A stretch of 9,185 nucleotides of DNA from Algoriphagus sp. (GCA_023255285.1 JALRIY010000088.1:1-9185), one strand, 5' to 3'; counted from the first letter of the stretch, positions 1 to 7,432 are shown. Made by a program: numbers and translations. Notes: generated by a model from the letters alone, not told the origin.

Positions 1-1
1 C

Positions 2-796
2 TTAGTTATCAATCTAGGGGGAGGAGTGATCGGTGATATGGGAGGCTTTTGTGCCAGCGTTTACAAAAGAGGGATTCCATTCATCACTATTCCTACTACC
101 TTACTTTCCCAAGTAGACGCTAGCGTAGGAGGTAAATTGGGGATTGATTTTTTAGGATTCAAAAATCATCTTGGTGTATTCCAACTTCCTGAAGCAGTCC
201 TCATTGCCCCCGAGTTTCTCGCTACCCTACCTCAACGAGAGCTTCGTTCAGGGTATGCAGAAGTAATCAAACATGGGCTTATTAGGGATGCCACCTATTT
301 CCGAGCCCTTCCGAGTACAAATTGGCAAAAACAAGATTGGGCTCGAATAATTCGTCATTCTATAGAGATAAAAAAAGCAGTAGTTCAAGTCGATCCAAAA
401 GAAAGTGGACTTCGGAAAATTCTAAACTTTGGTCATACAATCGGTCATGCTATTGAATCCTTTTATCTAACGGGGTCACAGCCACTTCTGCATGGGGAAG
501 CAATTGCAATTGGGATGATTGCTGAGGGTTTTTTATCCTTCCAAAAAATCGGATTCAGCTTTGAAGAATTAAATGAAATGAGCACAATGCTACTCACTAT
601 TTTTGGAAAAGTGGAGCTAGATCCAAATGACTGTGATAGGTTAGTGGAGCTTTGCGCACAAGATAAAAAAAATGAAGGGAGCACCCAGCTCTTTACCTTA
701 CTTCCAAAAATCGGGGATTGTAATTACAACATTGCAGTAACTCGAGAGGAAATCAAACACGCTATTCTATATTACCAACAATTGCGGTTGGCATAA
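2..796 (+). CDS. aroB: 3-dehydroquinate synthase, 5'-truncated by window edge
   Basis: This enzyme converts DAHP to 3-dehydroquinate, the second step of the shikimate pathway, in the cytoplasm with NAD and a divalent metal. The reading frame is open from base 2, so the gene starts before the window; the GTG at 26 lies inside the NAD-binding motif and is not a start. The 264 visible residues begin with LVINLGGGVIGDMGGF, followed by the substrate-site stretch PTTLLSQVDASVGGK, the metal-ligand glutamate in GYAEVIKHGLI, LNFGHTIGHAIE and LLHGEAIAIGM, the last two carrying the family's metal-binding histidines. The family is usually 340-370 residues long, so about 80-100 N-terminal residues are missing. 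The stop is TAA at 794-796, and aroA follows after 18 bases. The visible motifs are complete and the enzyme looks functional. The identification is very secure. Confidence 0.97.
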   Translation, partial: LVINLGGGVIGDMGGFCASVYKRGIPFITIPTTLLSQVDASVGGKLGIDFLGFKNHLGVFQLPEAVLIAPEFLATLPQRELRSGYAEVIKHGLIRDATYFRALPSTNWQKQDWARIIRHSIEIKKAVVQVDPKESGLRKILNFGHTIGHAIESFYLTGSQPLLHGEAIAIGMIAEGFLSFQKIGFSFEELNEMSTMLLTIFGKVELDPNDCDRLVELCAQDKKNEGSTQLFTLLPKIGDCNYNIAVTREEIKHAILYYQQLRLA

Positions 797-814
797 TCAT
801 TCACGTTTCAACGC

Positions 815-2053
815 ATGCAGCTACTTCAGCTTATCCAAAAAAACAATTTCAATCGAGTATCAATTCCGCTTCCTTCATCCAAAAGCGAATCGAATCGTGC
901 CTTAGTTATTGATGCACTGACCGTAGGAAAAAACACGCTAAGTAATCTGGCGGAAGCACGGGATACCCAAACCATGATCCGCCTACTGCAAACCAATCCG
1001 GCAGTTTTTGATGTATTGGATGCTGGAACGACCATGCGGTTTTTAACTGCTTATGTGGCAGCTACTAATCAAAATAAAGTAATGACGGGGACACCGCGAA
1101 TGTGCGCTCGTCCCATTGGTATTTTGGTAGATGCCTTGCGAAGTTTAGGTGCTGAAATTCATTATTTGGGTACAGAAGGATTTCCCCCGCTTGCGGTTAA
1201 AGGCCTACCCCAGCAGCTCACCTCAAAAATTAAAATTCGAGGGGATGTTTCAAGTCAATACATTTCTGCAATCCTGATGATTGCACCCTTGCTTCCATTA
1301 GGGATAGAATTAGAATTGGAAGGAAAAATTGGAAGCCGAACTTACATTGAAATGACTTTGGAACTGATGACTCAATTTGGCATCAATTACAATTGGGAAG
1401 AAAATACCATAAAAATTATTCCACAAGCTTATCGGCCAACCCATTTTGCCGTGGAGAGCGATTGGTCAGGAGCAAGTTACTGGTTCAGCTTGCTTGCTTG
1501 TGCGGATTCAGGTTCCTTTTTTCTTGAAGGATTAAAAGAAAAAAGCTTACAAGGAGATTCAGCTATTGTAGAGATCATGTCCCATTTAGGGATAAAAAGC
1601 TCCTTTGAAAAAGGAGGGGTGTCCCTTGAAAAACAAAAGGTCACAGGCCTTAAAAGTTGGGATTTCACGCATTGCCCTGATTTGGCACAGACGGTAGCAG
1701 TGACTTGTGCGATTCTAGGTCAAAACACCCTGTTCACTGGACTGGAAAGCTTACGTATCAAGGAAACTGACCGTATTTATGCGCTACAACAGGAATTGGC
1801 AAAATTCAATGCCGAGTTAAGGGAAATTTCGACTGAAAGCTTCCAAGTCATTCCTTCGGTAACCATGCCTCGTCAAGTACAAATTCACACCTACGAGGAC
1901 CATCGCATGGCCATGGCTTTTATGCCCCTAGTCACCAAAACCAATTTATGGATTGAGGATCCAGAAGTAGTCAATAAATCGTACCCTAGTTTCTGGAAAC
2001 AGGTAGCACAGGCAGGTATTTACCAAGAAACTCTTCCTTCAGATCCGCTATGA
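815..2053 (+). CDS. aroA: 3-phosphoshikimate 1-carboxyvinyltransferase (EPSP synthase)
   Basis: It joins shikimate 3-phosphate and phosphoenolpyruvate to EPSP, the sixth shikimate-pathway step. The 412 residues are slightly short for the family (about 427-450). Visible motifs in order: SKSESNR (residues 22-28; K23 and R28 match the substrate-binding lysine and arginine of E. coli), DAGTTMRFL (69-77, the PEP/glyphosate loop), TGTPRMCARPIG, RGDVSSQY, ESDWSGASYWF with the catalytic-region aspartate, CPDLAQTVAV, RIKETDRI, and TYEDHRMAMAF near the C-terminus. The PEP loop differs from E. coli NAGTAMRPL at three positions, including F76 where E. coli has Pro101. The start ATG at 815 lies 18 bases after the aroB stop, and no Shine-Dalgarno sequence is evident. 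The TGA stop overlaps the next start in an ATGA. It is clearly part of the aro/phe/tyr operon. Confidence 0.97.
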   Translation: MQLLQLIQKNNFNRVSIPLPSSKSESNRALVIDALTVGKNTLSNLAEARDTQTMIRLLQTNPAVFDVLDAGTTMRFLTAYVAATNQNKVMTGTPRMCARPIGILVDALRSLGAEIHYLGTEGFPPLAVKGLPQQLTSKIKIRGDVSSQYISAILMIAPLLPLGIELELEGKIGSRTYIEMTLELMTQFGINYNWEENTIKIIPQAYRPTHFAVESDWSGASYWFSLLACADSGSFFLEGLKEKSLQGDSAIVEIMSHLGIKSSFEKGGVSLEKQKVTGLKSWDFTHCPDLAQTVAVTCAILGQNTLFTGLESLRIKETDRIYALQQELAKFNAELREISTESFQVIPSVTMPRQVQIHTYEDHRMAMAFMPLVTKTNLWIEDPEVVNKSYPSFWKQVAQAGIYQETLPSDPL

Positions 2054-2868
2054 CCATTGCTATTCAAGGAATCCCAGGCTCATTTCATCATCAGGTAGCC
2101 CTTCTGAATTTTGGAGAACAGGCCCAAGTTCTTCCCTTTTTAACCTTTGAAGAAGTTGCAAAATCCGTAGCCACAGGGGCTGCAGATGTAGGCATCATGG
2201 CCATCGAGAACTCCATTGCTGGGGCAATTTTACCGAACTACGACTTGATTGACCGCTATCAACTTTTTATTCATGAGGAGTATTACCTTCCTATTTCCCA
2301 TCATTTGATGGCTTTACCTGGTCAGTCCATTACCGATCTTACAGAGGTTCGCTCTCATCCCATGGCCTTGTTGCAATGCAAAACCTTTCTATCACAGTAT
2401 CCAAATCTTCGACTGATTGATGATCTAGACACGGCCTCGGTTGCCAAGCGGATCCAAGAGGAGCAACTTCAGGGGGTAGCTGCTATTGCAAGCGAAATCG
2501 CAGCAGCTAGTTATGGGTTAGAAATAATAGCCCCACAAATTCAAACGGTAAAGGATAATTTTACTCGATTTATCTTCCTTACACGAGTTAAACCAAGGGA
2601 TCAGGGAATTTCCGACAAGGTTTCATTTAAAATAACTATTCGTAATGAGGCTGGGGGATTAGCCAAATTATTAACAATGTTGGCGAGTAAAAATTTGAAT
2701 TTGAGCAAAATTCAATCCATTCCCCTAATGAACACCCCATGGCATTACGCGTTTTTTATTGATGCCGAATTCACTGAACGCAGTTCCTTTTTGGAAGCCA
2801 TAAATCAGATGAGGGAGGAATTTGGAGAATTGAAAATTTTTGGAGAATACAAAAGCAGGAAAGGATGA
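2050..2868 (+). CDS. pheA: Prephenate dehydratase with C-terminal ACT domain
   Basis: It decarboxylates and dehydrates prephenate to phenylpyruvate, the precursor of phenylalanine. The catalytic domain covers roughly residues 1-180: GIPGSFHHQVA near the N-terminus, IENSIAGAI (E53-N54-S55), VRSHPMALLQC, the DTASVA stretch, and the diagnostic TRF motif (T172-R173-F174) containing the catalytic threonine. An ACT domain follows (about 190-265) and in this family normally binds phenylalanine. The usual GALA/GALV and ESRP effector motifs read GGLA (202-205) and QSIP (222-225), so the effector site is altered. No chorismate mutase domain is fused, so chorismate mutase must be encoded elsewhere. At 272 residues it is a normal length for a monofunctional enzyme. 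It overlaps both neighbours by 4 bases (ATGA), which indicates translational coupling. Confidence 0.96.
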   Translation: MTIAIQGIPGSFHHQVALLNFGEQAQVLPFLTFEEVAKSVATGAADVGIMAIENSIAGAILPNYDLIDRYQLFIHEEYYLPISHHLMALPGQSITDLTEVRSHPMALLQCKTFLSQYPNLRLIDDLDTASVAKRIQEEQLQGVAAIASEIAAASYGLEIIAPQIQTVKDNFTRFIFLTRVKPRDQGISDKVSFKITIRNEAGGLAKLLTMLASKNLNLSKIQSIPLMNTPWHYAFFIDAEFTERSSFLEAINQMREEFGELKIFGEYKSRKG

Positions 2869-4019
2869 AGGGATTTGCCACACGTATTGAAGGTGTAGAA
2901 GAGTACTATTTTTCTACCAAATTGAGGGAGGTCAATCGACTTCTTGCAGAAGGAAAACCAGTCTTGAATTTGGGTATTGGTTCGCCTGACCTGAGTCCCG
3001 ATCGAAGCGTAATTGATGCCTTAAAAAACACTGCAGAAAATGAGCAAGCACACGGATACCAAGGGTACCAAGGTATTCCAGAGTTGCGCCTGGCAATGGC
3101 AAATTATTACGCGAGCGAGTTTGGGATATTTCTAGACCCAAATCGAGAGATCCTCCCATTGATGGGGTCTAAGGAAGGGATTTTCCATATTAGCATGGCC
3201 TTTTTAAATTCAGGAGACCAGGTATTAATTCCAAATCCTGGCTACCCTACTTATGCTGCTGTAGCACAGTTACTTGGGGTAAATCCAATCTATTACAACT
3301 TGGATTTGAACAATGAGGGGCGTCCTAATTTAGAGGAGCTAGAAACAAAAGATTTGAGTCGCGTTAAATTGATGTGGCTTAATTACCCACACATGCCTAC
3401 GGGAGCACCTGGTTCTGAAAAAATATGGCATGAGCTTATTGCTTTTGCACAGCGACATGGGATAGTACTTGTACACGACAATCCTTATAGCCATATTTTA
3501 AATCCGAATCCAACGAGTTTTTTAGCCCTTCCTGGGGGTAAAGAAGTAGGCTTAGAACTCAATTCACTAAGCAAAACTTTCAATATTCCTGGCTGGAGGG
3601 TGGGAATGCTTTGTGGACAAGCGGCATGGGTGAATGCCGTACTCAAAGTGAAATCAAATATGGATTCTGGAATGTTTTTAGGACTCCAAAAAGGAGCTGT
3701 TGCTGCACTAGTACTTGGGAAAAGCTGGTTTGAACGACAAAACGAAGTTTATACTAGTCGAAGGAAGCTCGTATGGGCACTAGCTGATCAATTGGGTTTG
3801 ACTTACGACCCAAATGCAACAGGATTATTTGTTTGGTGCCGTGTACCTGAAGGAACTACGGCAGAAGGATTAGTTGATCACTTGCTTTACGAAAAAAACA
3901 TATTTATCACCCCTGGAAAAATTTTCGGATCAGCGGGAAATGATTTTGTAAGGATATCTCTTTGCCTCCAAGAATTTAAAATTTTAGAAGCCATCAATCG
4001 TATTAAATCGACTCTTTAA
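2865..4019 (+). CDS. Class I/II PLP-dependent aminotransferase, probably aromatic
   Basis: This is a 384-residue fold-type I aminotransferase. The PLP-binding lysine is K237 in SLSKTFNIPGWR. The cofactor phosphate loop is GSKEG (101-105), the pyridine-nitrogen aspartate is D205 with Y208 in VHDNPYS, and the substrate-carboxylate arginine is R363 in FVRISLC. The motif usually read as N-P-x-N-P-T-G appears here as NYPHMPTG (173-180), with M177 where the family's cofactor-contacting asparagine is expected. Lying between pheA and tyrA, it most likely transaminates phenylpyruvate and 4-hydroxyphenylpyruvate, or prephenate itself; this is inferred from position, not from a substrate motif. General similarity to LL-diaminopimelate and aspartate aminotransferases leaves other substrates possible. 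The start ATG overlaps the pheA stop (ATGA), and tyrA begins one base after its TAA. Confidence 0.92.
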   Translation: MKGFATRIEGVEEYYFSTKLREVNRLLAEGKPVLNLGIGSPDLSPDRSVIDALKNTAENEQAHGYQGYQGIPELRLAMANYYASEFGIFLDPNREILPLMGSKEGIFHISMAFLNSGDQVLIPNPGYPTYAAVAQLLGVNPIYYNLDLNNEGRPNLEELETKDLSRVKLMWLNYPHMPTGAPGSEKIWHELIAFAQRHGIVLVHDNPYSHILNPNPTSFLALPGGKEVGLELNSLSKTFNIPGWRVGMLCGQAAWVNAVLKVKSNMDSGMFLGLQKGAVAALVLGKSWFERQNEVYTSRRKLVWALADQLGLTYDPNATGLFVWCRVPEGTTAEGLVDHLLYEKNIFITPGKIFGSAGNDFVRISLCLQEFKILEAINRIKSTL

Positions 4020-4020
4020 C

Positions 4021-4869
4021 ATGAATAAAATACATCTTGTAGGATTGGGTCTCTTGGGAGGATCCTTCGCTCTTGCGGCAAAGCAAAAATTTCCAGATCT
4101 CCAGTTAACTGGACATGACCATAATCCTCAGCACCTGCAGGATGCGCTTGGTTTAGGAATAATTTCAGTAGCCAAGACTCTTCCCGATCCAGATTCAGAT
4201 CTCGTTATTTTAGCTACTCCTGCTGACACTTTAGAGGATTTGCTGATTCAAACTTTAGCACAAATTGGCCCTAAAACTCTTGTAATTGATTTAGGATCCA
4301 CTAAATCCAAGTTATGCGATGCAGTAGCTCATCATCCCAAAAGACCCCAATACCTTGCTGCTCATCCCATAGCGGGAACAGAGTATTCAGGACCAAAAGC
4401 AGCAGATCCTGGATTATTGGACCGAAAGGTGATGATCCTTTGTGAACTAGAAAAGACCGACCTCCAGCTCAAGGAAAAAGCCTATCACTTATTTGATGCC
4501 TTGAACTTAAAACTCCGATTTATGGATCCCGCCGAACACGATCGGCACCTGGCCTATGTATCGCATCTCTCCCACCTAACTTCCTTCATGCTGGGAAAAA
4601 CGGTGCTTCAAAAAATGGAGGATGAAAAAAATATTTTTGACATGGCGGGTTCAGGGTTTTCGTCTACCGTTCGACTTGCCAAATCCAGCCCAGATATGTG
4701 GGGACCTATTTTTCTTGAAAATAAAGAAAATGTCCTTGCTGCTCTGGATGGATACATCGCCAATCTTACTGCCTTTCGGGAGAAAATTGCAGTAGAAGAC
4801 AGGGCTGGCTTGAAAAAAGAGATGGTAGAAATCAACGCAATCCGAGGGATCCTTGATTTTGGAAAATAA
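4021..4869 (+). CDS. tyrA: Prephenate dehydrogenase, catalytic domain only
   Basis: It oxidatively decarboxylates prephenate to 4-hydroxyphenylpyruvate for tyrosine synthesis. The N-terminal Rossmann fold carries GLGLLGGS (8-15). Aspartate D33 at the end of the second strand suggests a preference for NAD over NADP. The active-site motif HPIAGTE (H115-E121) contains the family's catalytic histidine. HDRHLAYVSHLSH (173-185) and GSGFSSTVRLA, with R218 as the expected prephenate-binding arginine, follow in the helical C-terminal domain. At 282 residues it has neither an ACT domain nor a chorismate mutase fusion, so feedback control inside this polypeptide is not obvious. The ATG is one base after the aminotransferase stop, and it is the last gene of the cluster. 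An arogenate dehydrogenase activity cannot be ruled out from sequence alone. Confidence 0.95.
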   Translation: MNKIHLVGLGLLGGSFALAAKQKFPDLQLTGHDHNPQHLQDALGLGIISVAKTLPDPDSDLVILATPADTLEDLLIQTLAQIGPKTLVIDLGSTKSKLCDAVAHHPKRPQYLAAHPIAGTEYSGPKAADPGLLDRKVMILCELEKTDLQLKEKAYHLFDALNLKLRFMDPAEHDRHLAYVSHLSHLTSFMLGKTVLQKMEDEKNIFDMAGSGFSSTVRLAKSSPDMWGPIFLENKENVLAALDGYIANLTAFREKIAVEDRAGLKKEMVEINAIRGILDFGK

Positions 4870-4896
4870 ATTCGCATCAGGATCAAGATAGTATTC

Positions 4897-4924
4897 ATAG
4901 CAATCTGATTGAGAAGCTATTTTT
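4897..4924 (+). terminator. Possible weak hairpin after tyrA
   Basis: A 5-bp stem (ATAGC at 4897-4901 with GCTAT at 4916-4920) is followed by a run of Ts ending at 4924. The loop is 14 bases and the stem is weak, but it lies 28 bases after the tyrA stop, where an operon terminator would be expected. It overlaps the promoter-like element at 4918-4925, and only one of the two readings may be real. Confidence 0.25.
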
Positions 4925-4925
4925 G
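4918..4925 (+). promoter_or_regulatory. Match to Bacteroidota -7 promoter element
   Basis: TATTTTTG matches the TAnnTTTG consensus of the Bacteroidota primary sigma factor exactly and ends 45 bases before the Kelch-protein start. No TTG is found at the expected -33 spacing, and the element overlaps the T run of a weak hairpin, so the call is tentative. Confidence 0.27.
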
Positions 4926-4970
4926 GGATGAAATCTTTTCTTAACTTGACTTGAATTCTATCTCAATATT

Positions 4971-5939
4971 ATGCTACGCTATAGTTTAATCATTCTTTTC
5001 CTATGGGCTTTCCGAGTGGAAGCACAGGACAATTGGACAACAGTATCTCCTCAAAACGGGGCTATTGCACGACATGAAAGCTCATTTGTAGCCTCAGGAA
5101 ACAAATTATATGCCGTAGGTGGTCGAGGAGTTCGTCCTGTTGAAGAATTTGACCCCCAAACCAACGCCTGGGTAAAGCTTGCCGATGCTCCGATGGAAAT
5201 TCATCATTTTCAGTTGGTCTCCTTTCAAGAAGAGCTTTGGATAATTGGAGCGATGACTGGCAACTATCCGCATGAAACACCAATTCCAACCATTCTGATT
5301 TTTAATCCCAAAACACGCAGTTGGCGTGAGGGACCAGCACTTCCCAGAAACCGAGAAAGGGGTTCTGCAGGAGTAGTAGTTAGAGAAAATAAAATTTACA
5401 TGGTATGCGGTATTCAAGATGGGCATTACGATGGTTTTGTACGCTGGTTTGATGAGCTAGACCCTAAGACAGGGACATGGAGATCTCTGCCGAGTGCACC
5501 TAGAGCTCGAGATCACGTGAGTGCTGCTGTGGTAGACGATAAACTTTATTTGGCGGGTGGGCGGACTTCCTATGCCAAAATTGGAAAAGTCTTGGAATTG
5601 ACTAATAAAGAGGTAGATGTTTTTGATTTTGAAACAGAGACCTGGTCTACCTTAGAAACTGAGCTACCTACGCTACGTGCAGGAAATTCAAATTTGGGTA
5701 TTGGACCTTACTTAGTTGTACTCAATGGAGAGAGTGCTGCCCAAGGGACTGCTCATGCAGAGGTAGATGTCCTCGATACACGGACCAAAACTTGGACCAA
5801 ACTACCCAATCTACTACAAGGTAGACACGGTACGGGTGCGGCCTATTTAAATGAGAAAATATGGGTGCATGCGGGCTCTGCAAACCGAGGTGGAGGTCCC
5901 GAACTAAGTAGCATGGAAGTCTTGGAATGGAAAAAATAA
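4971..5939 (+). CDS. Secreted six-bladed Kelch-repeat beta-propeller protein
   Basis: The 322-residue protein begins with a signal peptide (hydrophobic core about residues 4-14, likely cleavage after A18 in VEA|QD). No lipobox cysteine is present, so it is probably periplasmic or secreted. The rest is a Kelch propeller. Blade cores are near LYAVGGR (46-52), LWIIGA (89-94), IYMVCG (142-147), LYLAGGR (192-198), LVVLNG (248-253) and IWVHAG (297-302). Conserved tryptophans preceded by D/N-P-x-T-type turns occur at W67, W118, W170, W225 and W275. The N-terminal NWTTVSP strand and the C-terminal VLEW strand could close the ring. Only blades 1 and 4 keep the full Gly-Gly pair. Such proteins include sialic acid mutarotase (NanM) and galactose-oxidase-like proteins, but no catalytic residue set or genomic partner identifies an activity here. 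Function unknown; it may bind a glycan or protein. Confidence 0.88.
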   Translation: MLRYSLIILFLWAFRVEAQDNWTTVSPQNGAIARHESSFVASGNKLYAVGGRGVRPVEEFDPQTNAWVKLADAPMEIHHFQLVSFQEELWIIGAMTGNYPHETPIPTILIFNPKTRSWREGPALPRNRERGSAGVVVRENKIYMVCGIQDGHYDGFVRWFDELDPKTGTWRSLPSAPRARDHVSAAVVDDKLYLAGGRTSYAKIGKVLELTNKEVDVFDFETETWSTLETELPTLRAGNSNLGIGPYLVVLNGESAAQGTAHAEVDVLDTRTKTWTKLPNLLQGRHGTGAAYLNEKIWVHAGSANRGGGPELSSMEVLEWKK

Positions 5940-5996
5940 ATTCTTTCGAAGCCCTATTTAAATTTTCTGAATTCGCCCTAGATACGACCTGATACA

Positions 5997-7298
5997 GTGG
6001 TTACACCCTCCTCCAACGCTAGCTCTGAAGAAAAACTACCTAGAAATTTAGGTTTGTGGGGAATTTGGATGCTCGTTGTAAATGGATTGATTGGCGCTGG
6101 GATTTTTGGATTACCTAGTGGAGCCGCTGCTTTGGCAGGAGAGTATAGTGTGTTGGTCTATGCGTTTTGTGCGCTCCTTATCCTACCGATTATTTTGTGT
6201 TTCGCCGAACTCGGAAGTTATTTCCGTGGTACAGGAGGACCAATCCGCTACGGGACTTTAGCTTTTGGGCCCTTTATTGGATTTCAAGGGGGCTGGTTGT
6301 ACTACCTGGCACGGTTGATTTCTTTCTCTGCCAACACAGTCCTGCTTACTGATTCCATAGCTTATTTTATCCATGGGGCAGGTACAGGAACTGGAAGGAT
6401 TATTTCTTTGGCGGTAATATGTGTGGGGCTAAGTGTGATCAATGTGCTTGGGTCTATCGAATCGATACGCTCCATGACCCTGTTTACGGTTATCAAGTTT
6501 ACAGTGCTGATACTCCTTCCGCTTGGAGGATTTATTGTATTAGGTTCGGAAGTTATTCCTCATTTTGATAGTCCCTTACCTCAGACTGGGGATTTAGGAG
6601 CTGCTGCCTTGCTATTAATCTATGCCTTCGTGGGATTTGAGGGAGCGGTAGTTCCAGCTGGCGAGGCAAAGCGACCCGAACGGGATATGCCTTTGGGATT
6701 ATTGTTGGGATTGGGGGTAGTTGCTGTTTTGTACATGGGTATTCAATTGGTTTCCCAGGCAGCATTACCCAATCTAGCCCAGTCTAAAACCCCTTTATTG
6801 GATGTGTCTGCGAGGCTTTTTGGATCTATTGGGGCTATTCTACTGATGGTGGGTGTTGCTGCTTCAGTCCTTGCCAACTTAGTTAGTTCCATGTTTTCAG
6901 CTACTCGCGTGACGTATGCACTCTCGTTAGAAAAATCCCTCCCGCGTTGGTTTGGCGAAGTACACGAGCGGTTTTTGACTCCCGCCAACTCAGTCGTATT
7001 TTTTGGAGTTGCCGCCTTCTTATTGGCTGCCTTTGGATCGTTTACAGTATTGGCTGCAATGACCGTACTATCTCGACTCTTCTTGTACGGAATGAGTTGT
7101 GCTGCCATTCCTAAGTTGAGGTCTCAGTTTCGTGGGGAGGGTCGTTTTATTTTGAAGGGGGGCTATTTCATACCAATTTTAGGAATTGGTGCTTGTGTAT
7201 GGTTAATGTTGCAAGTGAGCAGCCAATCGATTTGGATGACAGCAATTTTTGTAGGGATTGGATCCTTACTTTTTTGGATTGGAAAAAAGCAAGATTAA
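5997..7298 (+). CDS. APC-family amino acid permease, GTG start
   Basis: A 433-residue inner-membrane transporter with about 12 predicted helices. Helix 1 contains the unwound substrate/ion-binding motif IGAGIFG (32-38). The helix 2-3 region shows AELGSYFRGTGGP and the FGPFIGFQGGW stretch typical of the amino acid-polyamine-organocation superfamily. Helix 6 ends in GFEGAVVPAGEAKRP (from G213), also a family signature. It probably imports or exchanges amino acids, but the substrate cannot be read from sequence. The start is fixed well: an in-frame TAG lies at 5979-5981, the GTG at 5997 is the first usable start codon, and the first in-frame ATG (residue 25) falls inside helix 1. It lies 57 bases after the Kelch gene on the same strand, so cotranscription is possible. 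There is no large soluble domain, and the C-terminus ends with a short charged tail. Confidence 0.9.
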   Translation: MVTPSSNASSEEKLPRNLGLWGIWMLVVNGLIGAGIFGLPSGAAALAGEYSVLVYAFCALLILPIILCFAELGSYFRGTGGPIRYGTLAFGPFIGFQGGWLYYLARLISFSANTVLLTDSIAYFIHGAGTGTGRIISLAVICVGLSVINVLGSIESIRSMTLFTVIKFTVLILLPLGGFIVLGSEVIPHFDSPLPQTGDLGAAALLLIYAFVGFEGAVVPAGEAKRPERDMPLGLLLGLGVVAVLYMGIQLVSQAALPNLAQSKTPLLDVSARLFGSIGAILLMVGVAASVLANLVSSMFSATRVTYALSLEKSLPRWFGEVHERFLTPANSVVFFGVAAFLLAAFGSFTVLAAMTVLSRLFLYGMSCAAIPKLRSQFRGEGRFILKGGYFIPILGIGACVWLMLQVSSQSIWMTAIFVGIGSLLFWIGKKQD

Positions 7299-7329
7299 TC
7301 CTTACTCCTTATTTCAATACTCCAGCAAT

Positions 7330-7349
7330 AGTCGATTAAAGTCGTTTAC
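7330..7349 (+). repeat. Imperfect tandem 10-base repeat upstream of ssb
   Basis: AGTCGATTAA at 7330-7339 is followed directly by AGTCGTTTAC at 7340-7349, with 8 of 10 positions identical. It lies in the 173-base gap between the permease and ssb. One helical turn of spacing would suit a protein-binding site, but chance is a fair explanation for so short a repeat. Confidence 0.2.
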
Positions 7350-7401
7350 AAATGGTTATAAATACTTAACTCCCGATTTTTATTTTTCCTTTTTCCGAAG
7401 T

Positions 7402-7432
7402 TTGAGAAATCATTTTTTCAATCTTTTTTTTT
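7402..7432 (+). terminator. Hairpin followed by nine Ts, likely intrinsic terminator
   Basis: TTGAGAAA (7402-7409) pairs with TTTTTCAA (7414-7421), including one G-U pair, across a 4-base TCAT loop. It is followed by TC and an uninterrupted run of nine Ts (7424-7432). The stem is A/T-rich and weak, but the long T tract is characteristic of an intrinsic terminator. It could end the permease transcript about 100 bases past its stop, or attenuate transcription into ssb if the ssb promoter lies upstream. Confidence 0.45.

Noticed and set aside
26..796. GTG at 26 as the start of a complete small aroB-like gene
   Set aside because: The frame is open to base 2 and the GTG encodes the valine inside the GGGVIGD NAD-binding motif, so the gene is only cut by the window edge.
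4608..4898. Minus-strand open frame of about 96 codons opposite the end of tyrA
   Set aside because: It lies almost entirely within tyrA, which has full family motifs; its translation shows no recognisable domain.
5106..5426. Minus-strand open frame of about 106 codons opposite the Kelch gene
   Set aside because: The plus strand carries a clear signal peptide and repeated blades; the opposite frame has no motif or start context.
5941..5996. Terminator or promoter between the Kelch gene and the permease
   Set aside because: Only short palindromes such as ATTTAAAT and a partial -7 match (TAAATTTT) are present, with no stem plus T run and no properly spaced -33 element.
6743..7108. Minus-strand open frame of about 121 codons opposite the permease
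   Set aside because: It mirrors the well-supported membrane protein reading frame and has low-complexity Ala/Thr/Asn-rich content typical of a shadow frame.
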